Of a stretch of DNA of 64,000 nt, positions 34,686-45,100 are shown piece after piece (position 1 is the first letter of the stretch; each line of letters starts with the position of its first letter). This DNA comes from Phragmitibacter flavus (GTDB taxonomy: Bacteria > Verrucomicrobiota > Verrucomicrobiia > Verrucomicrobiales > Verrucomicrobiaceae), in contig NZ_VAUV01000001.1 of the NCBI RefSeq assembly GCF_005780165.1, positions 372,001 through 436,000 on the forward strand, written 5' to 3'. The notes beneath the pieces were generated by a model, which was not told the origin of the DNA, did no database searches, and worked only from the letters and a program-made list of their open reading frames with translations. A program made the translations under genes and the position numbers.

Positions 34686-37013
34686 TCACTCCACCAGCTC
34701 CAAACTGATCTCCACCGCTTTCGACGTCGGAGTCAGGCTTTCGTCAGCGATGCTGTCAATCGGCACCAGCACATTTGCCTCGGGAAAATAAGCCGCCGCC
34801 GTCCCCCGCGGAGTGTCATACGGAATCGCCAGGAACCCATTTGCCCGGCGCTCCTCGCCTTTCCAATGCCCCACGATGTTCACCGGTTTCACCGGACCAA
34901 TGCCACGCTCACGCATGTCTTCAGGATTCAGGAAAACGACGCGCCGTTCATTGCCGATACCGCGATACCGGTCGTTCAATCCGTAAATCGTCGTGTTGAA
35001 CTGGTCATGACTGCGCAACGTCTGCAGCAGCAAGCGCCCCGGTGCTGATTGATGCACCGTCAACGGATTGGCAAAAAACTCCGCCTTGCCCGATGGCGTG
35101 TCAAACCAACCTTCACGCGCGCAGTTCGGCAAATAAAACCCGCCTGACACGCGCACCCGCTGGTTAAAATCTTCAAACCCTGGAATCACCGCCTCAATTT
35201 TGTCGCGCACCAGATCATAATTCGCCGCCCATTCGAGCCACGGCACCGCACTCCTGCCCGCCAGAGTCGCCGCCGCCATTCCACACACAATCGCTGTCTC
35301 ACTGCGCAACTGATTGCCCGCCGGCTTCAACGCCCCCTGACTCTTGTGCACCACGCCCATTGAATCCTCCACGGTCACAAACTGTTCCGTGCCACGCTGC
35401 ACATCGACCTCAGTCCGACCCAGACACGGCAAAATCAATGCGCGCCGACCATGAATCAGGTGACTCCGGTTCAGCTTCGTCGCGATGTGCACCGTCAACC
35501 GGCACTGCCGCAAAGCCGTCGCCGTGAACTCCGTGTCCGGCGTGGCCGAAAGAAAGTTGCCGCCCAGCGCAATGAACACCTTGCCCGCTTCGGCATGCAT
35601 CGCCTTGATCGCCGCCACCACATCATAACCATGTTTGCGCGGCGATTTGAATTGGAAAACCTCATCCAGCTTGTCGTGGAAGGAATCCGCCATCTTCTCG
35701 AAAATCCCCATCGTGCGATCCCCTTGCACGTTGCTGTGACCACGCACCGGACACAATCCCGCTCCAGGCCGACCCACCGCGCCCAACAGCAAATGCACAT
35801 GCGCGATTTCCTGGATCGATGCCACCGCATTCTTATGCTGTGTCAGCCCCATTGCCCAACAAGTGATCAGCTTTTTTTCCCGTGAAGCCGACTGCTCCGC
35901 GAGCTTGATGATCTCCGCGCGCTCGATCCCCGAATACTCCTCAATCTGCTCCCAGGTCGTGGCCCTCACCGCTTCCAAATAGGCCGCACTACCCGCCGTC
36001 TTCTCCTCCAAAAACTTGCGATCCAGCACCGTTTCCGACCGTTCGTCCTCGAGCTCCAGCAAGGCCTTGGCGATCCCGCGAAACAGCGCCATGTCCCCAT
36101 TCAGCTTCACCTGCAGATACTGACTGCTCAACGGCGTGCTGATGCCCAGCATCCCCGACACCTCCTGCGGATGTTTGAACCCCAGCAAGCCCGGCTCCTT
36201 CAACGGATTCACCGCAATCACCTTCGCCCCATGCCGCACCGCCATCTGCAAACTGCTCAACATGCGAGGATGATTCGTCCCCGGATTCTGCCCCGCCACA
36301 ATGATCGTCTCCGCCGTCTCAATGTCCCGCAACGTCACGCTCCCCTTGCCAATCCCCACATTCGCCTTCAGCGCAGCACCACTCGATTCGTGACACATGT
36401 TCGAACAATCCGGCAGGTTGTTCGTCCCGAACTGACGCACAAAAAGCTGATACACAAACGCCGCCTCATTGCTCGCCCGACCGCTCGTATAAAAAATCGC
36501 ATCATCTACCTTCGGCAACGCGTTCAACTCCTCCGCCACAATCTGGAACGCCTCATCCCAGTCAATCGCCCGATACCGATCCGCCCCCGCTTCCAACAAC
36601 ATCGGTTCCACCAAACGCCCCTGCTGCTCCAGCCAGTAATCCGACTCCGCAGCCAGTTCCGCGACCGTGTGCTGCTTGAAAAATGCCGGCGTCGCCCGCC
36701 GCGTGGTCGCCTCAGCCGCGATCGCTTTCGCTCCGTTTTCACAAAACTCCGTCTTCGCTCGATGATCATCCGGATCCGGCCAGGCGCAGGAAGGGCAGTC
36801 AAACCCGTCCTTCTGGTTGATCGTCAACATCGCCTGGGTGCCCCGCAACAACCCCGCCTGACCCATCACGTGATTCATCGAAGACAGCACCGCCGGCAGA
36901 CCAGCCGCTGCATGCGATGGATGCCCCAGGTGAATTCCGGTCAATTCCTCCGGCGGCTGGGCGGCAGGAAGTGACTTCTTACTATCTTCAGGAGTTTGGA
37001 CTTTGGAAGGCAT
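34686..37013 (-). CDS. Molybdopterin oxidoreductase, FdhF/YdeP type
   Basis: 775 residues from the ATG at 37013 (MPSKVQTP). The YdeP group is related to formate dehydrogenase H but lacks the N-terminal ferredoxin-like Cys motif for the 4Fe-4S cluster; here only CPSCAWPDPDDH is seen near residue 88. The molybdenum-cofactor domains are clear: IFYTSGRASNEAAFVYQLF, LPDCSNMCHESSGAALK (Cys probably the Mo ligand region), VAGQNPGTNHPRML and a C-terminal dinucleotide-binding domain around LLQTLRSHDQFNTTIYGLNDR. YdeP is linked to acid resistance in E. coli; the reaction is not established. It is divergent from the YncE-like gene across a large hairpin. Confidence 0.88.
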   Translation of the reverse strand: MPSKVQTPEDSKKSLPAAQPPEELTGIHLGHPSHAAAGLPAVLSSMNHVMGQAGLLRGTQAMLTINQKDGFDCPSCAWPDPDDHRAKTEFCENGAKAIAAEATTRRATPAFFKQHTVAELAAESDYWLEQQGRLVEPMLLEAGADRYRAIDWDEAFQIVAEELNALPKVDDAIFYTSGRASNEAAFVYQLFVRQFGTNNLPDCSNMCHESSGAALKANVGIGKGSVTLRDIETAETIIVAGQNPGTNHPRMLSSLQMAVRHGAKVIAVNPLKEPGLLGFKHPQEVSGMLGISTPLSSQYLQVKLNGDMALFRGIAKALLELEDERSETVLDRKFLEEKTAGSAAYLEAVRATTWEQIEEYSGIERAEIIKLAEQSASREKKLITCWAMGLTQHKNAVASIQEIAHVHLLLGAVGRPGAGLCPVRGHSNVQGDRTMGIFEKMADSFHDKLDEVFQFKSPRKHGYDVVAAIKAMHAEAGKVFIALGGNFLSATPDTEFTATALRQCRLTVHIATKLNRSHLIHGRRALILPCLGRTEVDVQRGTEQFVTVEDSMGVVHKSQGALKPAGNQLRSETAIVCGMAAATLAGRSAVPWLEWAANYDLVRDKIEAVIPGFEDFNQRVRVSGGFYLPNCAREGWFDTPSGKAEFFANPLTVHQSAPGRLLLQTLRSHDQFNTTIYGLNDRYRGIGNERRVVFLNPEDMRERGIGPVKPVNIVGHWKGEERRANGFLAIPYDTPRGTAAAYFPEANVLVPIDSIADESLTPTSKAVEISLELVE

Positions 37014-37076
37014 GGCGAGCCCATATTCTCGCAGATTTCCCCTGATCAGGCAATGTTCATCAACTCTAATCCAACA

Positions 37077-37136
37077 GTAGAAGGTCCGTCCCGGGCCTTT
37101 CGAATGATGGAGCAAGGCCCGGGACGGACCTTCTAC
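37077..37136. repeat. Large perfect hairpin element (23-bp arms)
   Basis: Arms 37077-37099 and 37114-37136 are exact reverse complements of 23 bases (GTAGAAGGTCCGTCCCGGGC at the left end), with a 14-nt loop. CAAC before and GTTG after extend the symmetry. It lies in the divergent intergenic region between the YdeP-like and YncE-like genes. Confidence 0.8.
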
Positions 37137-37187
37137 TTTGTTGAAAGCGTCGCCGCCCAGCCCCCGTTCTCTTGCTCCCATACTTCC

Positions 37188-38213
37188 ATGCAATCATCCT
37201 CCCTCCTTCGTCGGGCCGCCACTCTCGCGGTCATCGCCAGTTTTAGCTTGAGCTTCAGTCTCTCCCAAGCCGCTGATCTCAGCAAAGGGCTCATCCTTTG
37301 CACCAACAAAGGCGATCAAACCCTCTCGCTTATTGACTCCGAGACCAACAAGGAAATCGTCGCCATTCCCGAAGAAGGTATCACCGGCCACGAAGTCATC
37401 GCCAGCAAAGACGGCAAACTCGCCTTTGTCCCCATCTTCGGCGACTCCGGCGTCGGCAAACCCGGCACCGACGGACAGCACATCCAGGTCATCGACCTCG
37501 CCCAGAAGAAAATCGTCCACACCATCGACCTTGGTCGAGGCCTTCGTCCCCACTGCCCCATCATCCACCCCATCACCGGCGACCTCTATGTCACCACCGA
37601 AAACGAAAACTCCATCACCATCGTTGATGGCAAAACCTTCAAGGTGAAAGGCAGCATCACCACCGGTCAAGATCAGTCCCACATGCTCATCATCAGCAAC
37701 GACGGCAAACGCGGTTACACCTCCAATGTCGGACCCGGCACCGTCTCCGTGCTTGACCTCGAGAAAAACGAACTCATCAAAATCATCCCGATCTCCAAAA
37801 TCTGTCAGCGCATCGCCGTCAGCAACGACGACAAGTTCATCTTCACCTCCGACCAAACCATGCCCCAACTGGTCGTCATCGACGCCACAACGCTGGAAAT
37901 CGTCAAACGCATCGACCTCGGCGATTTCGGCTACGGCGCCGCCCCCACTCCCGACGGCAAATCCCTCGTCCTTTCCCTCATCAGCGGCGATCGCGTCGGC
38001 CTCATCGACCTTGAAAAGATGGAGCTCACCAAAACCGTCTCCGTCCCCCGTTCCCCGCAAGCCGTCATCGTCCGTCCCGACGGCAAAAAGGCGTATGTCT
38101 CCTGTGATCGCAGCGCCCAAGTCGCCGTCATCGACCTCGAAACGTTTAAAGTCGACACGCTCATCCAAGCCGGCAAAACCGCCGACGGCCTCGCCTGGGC
38201 CCCCGCGCAATAA
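37188..38213 (+). CDS. YncE-family beta-propeller protein, exported
   Basis: 341 residues from the ATG at 37188. Signal peptide residues 1-29 (LAVIASFSLSFSLSQAA). The rest is a seven-bladed propeller built of about 40-residue YVTN-type repeats, e.g. GLILCTNKGDQTLSLIDSET, GDLYVTTENENSITIVDGKT, KRGYTSNVGPGTVSVLDLEK and KKAYVSCDRSAQVAVIDLET. YncE of E. coli binds DNA and is periplasmic, but most family members have no assigned ligand. It is the only plus-strand gene between the molybdoenzyme and the giant protein operon and has its own terminator. Confidence 0.85.
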   Translation: MQSSSLLRRAATLAVIASFSLSFSLSQAADLSKGLILCTNKGDQTLSLIDSETNKEIVAIPEEGITGHEVIASKDGKLAFVPIFGDSGVGKPGTDGQHIQVIDLAQKKIVHTIDLGRGLRPHCPIIHPITGDLYVTTENENSITIVDGKTFKVKGSITTGQDQSHMLIISNDGKRGYTSNVGPGTVSVLDLEKNELIKIIPISKICQRIAVSNDDKFIFTSDQTMPQLVVIDATTLEIVKRIDLGDFGYGAAPTPDGKSLVLSLISGDRVGLIDLEKMELTKTVSVPRSPQAVIVRPDGKKAYVSCDRSAQVAVIDLETFKVDTLIQAGKTADGLAWAPAQ

Positions 38214-38231
38214 GCTGTTCATTGAAAGTCA

Positions 38232-38258
38232 GTTTTGCCGAAGTCACATCGGCAAAAC
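38232..38258 (+). terminator. Hairpin terminator between convergent genes
   Basis: GTTTTGCCGA (38232-38241) and TCGGCAAAAC (38249-38258) form a perfect 10-bp stem with a 7-nt loop, followed by CTCACTTTTC. It lies 18 nt after the YncE-like stop and immediately before the stop of the convergent giant gene, so it may serve both. Confidence 0.65.
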
Positions 38259-38259
38259 C

Positions 38260-41200
38260 TCACTTTTCAACAGTTCCACGTCTCCTTCTCCATTCCATTC
38301 CCCCGAGCACACTCACTCCAAGCAAGGTTCCCCACAGCCCGAACCAGCGCCATTCTTCCCACGGCTCCACCACATCCAGCTCCAGTAGGGCGTGATCCTT
38401 CAGCTTGCTGAAGTGATAAACTTTACCCTCCAGCGGAACCTCAATCCGCAGCGAAACCCGACCCACCGGCTTTAATTGCGAACTCGGTGGCAATGCCATC
38501 ACCATCTCCCCCACGGCCGGTTTATCATCCATCGCATCTGCCACCATCTGGGGATCCATTGGCGCTGGTGCTGGTGCTGCGGGTGCTGCCGGAGCACTGA
38601 ATGGATCCATCGGTGTCGCAGCCACGACCCCGCCACCCGATAGCTGCTCCTCCCAAGCTTTGTTCACATCATTCAACATGGCAGCTCGCTGATTGCTCCT
38701 CGCTGTATCAAAGAACCCTGCTCGTTTCGATTCAATCTGCTCAAGTCCCCGACGTGCCGCGCCATTCAACGGATCCACTTTCAACGCCTCTGTAAACGCC
38801 TTTTCCGCATTGTCAAAATCGCCAAGATTCGCATAAGAATACCCCAATTTTAGCGACTTGGTCAGCTCTGCGATTTTGCCCTGATGTGCTGAGTCCAATT
38901 CCGTCACCGGCTTTGCCGTTGCACGTGCGTTGTTTGATGCCTGCACCTGCATCTGCTGCTGCGCAGGTGCTGGCTTCTGCCCCTTCGACTTCTTGTTCGG
39001 CTCCACGGGCTCCGGCTTCGCCAAAAAATCCTCTTTCAACCGCGTGGTGTCATTCACCGCAACTCCCATCTCTGGCTCCATGGGCTTCGCTGCTGCAGAC
39101 GCCCCCCGATTGTCCTTCCACTCCGAATCCTTGCCCTCCCGCGTCGCACTTTTCACCTGATCCATTCTGAAATTCAGATTTTCCACCGAGATCCTGTTCT
39201 CCGTCAAAATCGCCTGCTGCTCCCCCAACTGCTGCTGCACTGCACCACGAAGTTGCTCCACCTTCGACTCAACCCCCTTCCTCTCCCTCGGCTTGCTTTC
39301 ATAAGCACCCCTCGACGACACCACCTCTCCATACTCCATCAACTTCGCAATCGCCTTCTGCGCATTGCTCAGCGCCATCTTCTTGTCCATTTCCCCCATC
39401 TCATCGGACTTCATCACCCGGTTAAAGCGCGAGACCTCAGAAAGCAAACTTTGCTGTTTCTCCAGCGCCTGACCTTCCTCGCCGATCTCATCCATGTTTC
39501 CATCAAATCGTTTTGGCTCAAACCCCGGCGGCACCCACACATTCCACAGGGTGCGCTCCGCTGACAATCCCACCAACTGAGGATCATCCAACCTCAAACC
39601 TTTTCCGGGCCGATCCCCTCCTTTCCCTGGCAAACGGTAAACCAGCCGCACCTGCTGACTCGATTCGCCCGCCCGCATTTGAATCAATGGCACCAGATAC
39701 ACCCCGGCATCCTTCGATGAACGGTCTGCCCGCACCGCCTGCTCACCCACACTCACCTCCACCAGCTCTGCCCCCTCTGCCAGCTTCACCGGCAGGAATT
39801 GCAACGAGCGATTTGACAACGAATACACCACGGTATCCCAGCGATCCCCATTTGACCGCAAGGCACTGGTTATCTCCGCCAGTGTGATGATCGCCGCATT
39901 CCCCGCCGTGCTTTCCAACTGAGTAAAACTCACTCTCGGCCCATTCCCTGCGGCCAGACGAAAATCCTGCGGTCTCGACAAATCCCCTGGCGCAAACGGC
40001 AACGAACCAGCCGCCGTCGACACCGCCCCGCCTTCATCCAAGCGCATCTCCCGCGTCCCCGCATTGTCCACGACCAGAAAGCGCCGCACCTGCCGCGCCC
40101 CCTCCACCTGCACCACTGGCACCGCCACCTCGCCATTTAGTGGCAGCTCCATCTCCATTTCAAAATCCACACGCTGCAGAAACTCCCTCTGCAACCTCAC
40201 CTCATAAACCCGCATTCCCGCCTCAATTCGCGTCTGCACATCCCGCACCCCCGTTCCCGCCACACGCGCCTCCGGCAACTGCTCCGGCAAACGCACCACC
40301 ACCTCCGCCAGTGCTCCCTGCTCCACCTCCACTCCAATCCGCTGCCTCAATTCCAAACCCTGCTCACCCGCCCTGGCCAGCAACACCGCATCCGCCACAA
40401 ACTTCGCCGCCTGCCGAGTCAACATCACCGAGCCCGACCAATCTGACCGCTCGCTCACCAATGCATGTTTCACCACCAGTGGCTCCACCACCTCCAGCGC
40501 CGACTTCACCGATGTGACATCCACCTCACGAAGCTCTGCCGACTTTTCAAAACTCAGCTTCACCTCGTCGGCCACATGGGCCGCAATCAATGCCGTCGTT
40601 TCCACCTTGGCAAAACCCACCGGCACCAGCGCCTCAAGTTTCCACTCCGCAGCCGCTTCCGATACCGACTTCGCCACATGAACCAAAAGCCGTGCCTCTG
40701 ACTCCACCGCATCATCCAACAACACTTCAAGCCCACCCTCGGACCGATGCCACGAAATGATCCTCGCGCCCGATACTGCCTGCACCTCATACCCGGGCGG
40801 CACCCGCACCTTCACCGCACTCAACTTCGCCCCACCCGGCGACAACGTCATCGCTGCCATCATCTCCGCCTTCTGTGCACTCAGCTGATAAACCACCTCC
40901 ATCTGCGCCTTGCTCCGATCCACCGGCAGCAACACCTCATACTGCGGCAGCTGTTCATCCCTCCAGCGGAATGTTCCCGCGTCATCACGGCCCCCCTTCG
41001 CCGACTCCACCCGCTCCATTCCCAAATTGGCTCCTGGTTTCACCATTCTCTTCTCCGACCCCACCATGCTCCATTCGCCCGTCTGCCGTGCCGCCACCCC
41101 GGTCGCCTTCGGGACGGTTCTCATCCCCAGATCCGCCACTTCACGCGAGGCGCTTACCAATACCTTCGCCCAATTTGTCACCGCCTGAGGAAAATCCACC

Positions 41201-42162
41201 TCGACCCACTGCCGCTCCCCTTCCTTGCGCAACGTCGTCACCCCCGGTGGCACCGACTCCACAAGCTCCACCTGCAAATCCCCGGCCAGTTCCACCGCCA
41301 CCTGACGCCGTTCCGTCCCCTCAAAATCAAATTCCACGCTCGAAGTCACCCGCTCCATCCCAGGAAACACCCACACCATGTTCTCAGCCTTCGCTTGCGC
41401 AGGTGCCACCTCCGACCCCACCACCTGTGCCAACGGCTGCCGGATCACTCTCACCCTGTTCGCCGACCCCATCGCTGCCGACACGCTCGACCCCGTCTCG
41501 TCTCTCACCACTGTTCCCCTGGAACCAATGACCGGAACATCCAGTCGCGGCACCCCTTCGCCTGATCCAGACTTCACCCGGATCATCGTCGCTGGAACTT
41601 CCGGCAACAACAACCTCACCTCCTCCCAACCCTCCAAAAGCGGCACCGTAAAACGCCACTCCACCACGTGCTCACCCGCCTTCTCAATCAACACCGCAGC
41701 CCCATCCTCCGTCATCACCGCGGGCACGCCATCCACCATGAAAACCGCCGCCGCCGCCGCCACATCCACCTCATCCTGCTTGATCGTTGCCGCGGCCCTA
41801 AGGTTGCCCAATTCCAGCTTCGCCCACGGAGCCCCGCGCGTCAGCACCTCCATTCGCGCCACCATCTCAAGCCCTTGCGCTGTGATCTGTGCGTCATACA
41901 AAATCCCCTTCACCACCGCCTCAGGTGCTGCTTTCGACTCCGCTTCATCTTCCTTCACCGATGCCGGACGCCGGCTCTCCTTCGCCAGCTCCCACAACCT
42001 TTGGAAATCCGCATAATCCACATAAAACCGCTGTGCCTTCGACTCATCAAACTTTTCCCCCACCTCATAAGGCACCACCACCGTATGCGCCGCCGGATCT
42101 CGAACATCCGCCGCCATTGACCCCAAGGGAGCCATCACCAACAGCCAGGCAAAACTCTTCAT
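38260..42162 (-). CDS. Giant exported protein C of a three-gene paralogous operon (TPR, C-terminal anchor)
   Basis: 1300 residues. A short signal peptide (residues 1-18, FAWLLVMAPLGSMA) is followed by the N-terminal motif TVVVPYEVGEKFDESKAQRF and FQRLW that also opens the two upstream proteins. Most of the chain is beta-rich and of unknown family (GWEEVRLLLPEVPATMI). Residues about 735-900 contain the shared segment with VYSLSNRSLQFLPVKLAEGAE and VRLVYRLPG. Toward the C-terminus are a coiled-coil (QLRGAVQQQLGEQQAILTEN), TPR-type helices at about 1090-1160 (YSYANLGDFDNAEKAFTEAL) and one membrane helix near residue 1277 with an Arg-rich end. Only 5 nt separate its start from the preceding stop. 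Function unknown. Confidence 0.72.
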   Translation of the reverse strand: MKSFAWLLVMAPLGSMAADVRDPAAHTVVVPYEVGEKFDESKAQRFYVDYADFQRLWELAKESRRPASVKEDEAESKAAPEAVVKGILYDAQITAQGLEMVARMEVLTRGAPWAKLELGNLRAAATIKQDEVDVAAAAAVFMVDGVPAVMTEDGAAVLIEKAGEHVVEWRFTVPLLEGWEEVRLLLPEVPATMIRVKSGSGEGVPRLDVPVIGSRGTVVRDETGSSVSAAMGSANRVRVIRQPLAQVVGSEVAPAQAKAENMVWVFPGMERVTSSVEFDFEGTERRQVAVELAGDLQVELVESVPPGVTTLRKEGERQWVEVDFPQAVTNWAKVLVSASREVADLGMRTVPKATGVAARQTGEWSMVGSEKRMVKPGANLGMERVESAKGGRDDAGTFRWRDEQLPQYEVLLPVDRSKAQMEVVYQLSAQKAEMMAAMTLSPGGAKLSAVKVRVPPGYEVQAVSGARIISWHRSEGGLEVLLDDAVESEARLLVHVAKSVSEAAAEWKLEALVPVGFAKVETTALIAAHVADEVKLSFEKSAELREVDVTSVKSALEVVEPLVVKHALVSERSDWSGSVMLTRQAAKFVADAVLLARAGEQGLELRQRIGVEVEQGALAEVVVRLPEQLPEARVAGTGVRDVQTRIEAGMRVYEVRLQREFLQRVDFEMEMELPLNGEVAVPVVQVEGARQVRRFLVVDNAGTREMRLDEGGAVSTAAGSLPFAPGDLSRPQDFRLAAGNGPRVSFTQLESTAGNAAIITLAEITSALRSNGDRWDTVVYSLSNRSLQFLPVKLAEGAELVEVSVGEQAVRADRSSKDAGVYLVPLIQMRAGESSQQVRLVYRLPGKGGDRPGKGLRLDDPQLVGLSAERTLWNVWVPPGFEPKRFDGNMDEIGEEGQALEKQQSLLSEVSRFNRVMKSDEMGEMDKKMALSNAQKAIAKLMEYGEVVSSRGAYESKPRERKGVESKVEQLRGAVQQQLGEQQAILTENRISVENLNFRMDQVKSATREGKDSEWKDNRGASAAAKPMEPEMGVAVNDTTRLKEDFLAKPEPVEPNKKSKGQKPAPAQQQMQVQASNNARATAKPVTELDSAHQGKIAELTKSLKLGYSYANLGDFDNAEKAFTEALKVDPLNGAARRGLEQIESKRAGFFDTARSNQRAAMLNDVNKAWEEQLSGGGVVAATPMDPFSAPAAPAAPAPAPMDPQMVADAMDDKPAVGEMVMALPPSSQLKPVGRVSLRIEVPLEGKVYHFSKLKDHALLELDVVEPWEEWRWFGLWGTLLGVSVLGGMEWRRRRGTVEK

Positions 42163-42167
42163 ACACG

Positions 42168-45100
42168 TTACTCCTTCACAGCAGCAGGCTCATTCAAATT
42201 CATCAGCACCAGCCCCTCGACCCACCACGCCAGCCCCCACAAAAACCGCACCAATCCCGCCACCAGCCAACCTGCCAGCACCGCATTCAACACCGCCCAC
42301 CACGACACCGACAACAGCAGCGGCACGCAAGTCAACAATATCACCGCCGCCAAAGTCATCGCCCAAGGCGACCTGCGACCCAGCGCCCAAAACGCTCCGG
42401 CTCCCACCACCATCCACAAACAAGCCCCGACCATCTGTCTCCTCCACGACACATAAGAAAACTCCAGCACCTCAGGTTTCATCGCCCCCTCAAACTCAAA
42501 CCTCCGACCCGCCACCGGCAGATCCAGCTCCACCGGCAGCAAACCTGCTTTTTCCACTGGAGCGACCATCGTCACCATTCGCAGCGCCCCCACATAAGCA
42601 TCCACTGCATCCACATTCGGCTGGGTATTTCTTACCATCAATTGCGATGTCGACGGCGAAAAAACTGCCGACGCGCCTTCGGGAAAAGTAATGCCCCCAC
42701 GCTTCAGCACATCCTCGGCATTGGCATCGGCACCTAGGAAATCCGGTGCCACCGTAAACACTTTTGAATACATCTCTTCGCCCACTTCCGACAACGGCAC
42801 CACCACCACCGCAAACTTTTCCACTCGATATTTCATATTCGCCAACTCCGTCACATACCGCAACGCCTCATCCAAAGGCACATCCTTCAATTCCAGACTT
42901 ATCGTCGCCGTCGATGGCACCCCATTCAGTCGCAGCACAAAATTCACGCCCTTCCGCGCCGGATCACGCTCCTCCGAGTCATGCTCACGACTCTTTACCC
43001 TCAGCACCTCAATCGCCTTATCCATCGGCACCCCGCTCAACTTCAACTCCGGCAAAATGATGTTCTTCATCTTGCTCGAATAATAGGAGGAATCATCAAT
43101 CGTGCTCCCGTAGGCAATCCCCGCATCCTCCTCTTTGAATTTGGCCTCCTCCTGCACCCGCAGCGCTGAATCCCATTGATACAGCCATTGCTGCACACCA
43201 TCCAACTCCGCCTTCCGGTTCGTCATCGTCAACCGCCCCGACCTGGGTTCATATTCCGCCGTCGCCCCTTCGTTAAAAGCAAAGCCCAAACCCTTCAATA
43301 CATCGATTGCTTGCGCCCCTTGGATCCCGGCAAACACCCCCGTCGACGGCACCCCATGCCACTCTGCTGTTCTCAACCTGCCCTCAATCTCCTCCAACGT
43401 CTTCACCACCACCATGCCCCCCTCGATCTCAAATCCTACACCAGCCAACTCGGTCACATACCTCAATGCTTCATCCATCGGAACCTCCCTCAAATCCAAG
43501 GTGATTTTGCCGCCCTTCCCCTTGACCGAATCGGACTCAATCACCCGCAATCCTTTTTTCGCGGGATCTCGCTCCTCGGCATCAAAATCCCGGCTCTTGA
43601 TCCGCAAAAACTCCAGTGCCTCCTCCAGGCTGGCATCCTTGAACTGCACCGACGGAAACAGCAACTGCCGTAATTTCGACTCCGCCCCACGATCAATTTC
43701 GTTTTCCACCCGATGCACCGGCATTCTGTCGGTAAGCTCCAGCACCCTGAGCGACTCCATATCCGTTTGCTTGACCGCACCTCCCCCCGCGACAAAATCC
43801 ACCGACTTGCTCGCCCAACCATTCCACAAACTCCGCGCTTCCTCCCCGCCCCTCACCAAGGACAAACTCGTCCGAGGCTCCCGATAACTAAAACCCTCTG
43901 GCGCATGCACCTGCCATGATGTCTTCAACACCGGCACAACCGCATCAAACACCGGCGGCCTGAATGCCTGCTTTCCTCGACTCGCCCACACGCCGCTCTG
44001 CGTCTGGTAGATCACCTTGATCACAACTCCGGATCCATCCCCTCTACCCGACAACGGCAACCGCACCTCGCCTTCACCCGCCGAGATCGGCTTCACCGGC
44101 TGCAAATCCACCATCGCACTCAACAAAGCCGCCCGATCAGGCAGACGCATGGCGAAGAATTGATCCCCGCTGTGTTTCACCCGCATCACCGCCTGATGCC
44201 GCGCCCCCCCATCAAGTCCCACGACGCTTTGCAGCTCCAACCGTGTCACCACCGCACTCGTCAACCGCGTGCTCTCATGCCTCGTCGCCGTCAACTTCAG
44301 CTCATGCTCTGACGCTCCAAATCCATAAACTGCCAGCACCCGGTGTCGCGCCGAATACCCCTCAACCGTCGGTGCCCGCAACGCATCCATCGGCTGCAAA
44401 CCCTTCGTCTCAAACGCCAGCTCCGTATCCGTGTTTGCCTCAATCACCCAACTCCCCGCAAACCGCCGGGCCTTCGGCATCGCCATCCTTGGCAGCGCCG
44501 CCTTTAAAACCTTCGCCTCCCCATCCCCCGACTCCACCGCCGGCAAGCTCACATGGAACCGCAAATTCTCCGCCCCCAGCAATTCCTTTCTTAGTGTCAG
44601 CGTCCAAACCCCGCTCTTCGCATCCAACCGCCGCTCACCAATCAATGGAGAATCCCACCTCACCAAACCCGACACCGCCTCGGGAAACTTCACCTCCACC
44701 ACACGCAATGGCGCACGCGAAACCGCCACCCTTACCTGACCCTCAATCTCCACCACCCGCGCCCTCGGCAATGCATAAGCCGTCACCATCGCATCCAACA
44801 ACGGCTCATGCCGGGCCATTGAAAGCTCCAGGCCAAACTCCCGCAAAGTGAACCACGCCATCTTCCCCCGCACCGGTGTCGTCCGCCCATCGCGTTCCTC
44901 CAATCCCGTCGTCTTCAGCGGCGACACGCGCCACCCTTCATCAAAATCCACCGCCACATACCCCGCCACTCGCGACGCCTCCTTCACCTCCACATTCCCC
45001 AATTCCAACACTGCCGAACCGCCCGCCAAATTTGGTAATTCCGGCCGCGTCCGCAAAGTGTAAACCGTCTTTGCACCCCGCGTCAGAGCCTTCGGCCACA

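Noticed and set aside
37194-38222. Minus-strand ORF (about 342 codons) opposite the YncE-like gene
   Set aside because: Asp/Gly/Phe-rich shadow of a repetitive propeller gene with a signal peptide and YVTN repeats on the plus strand.
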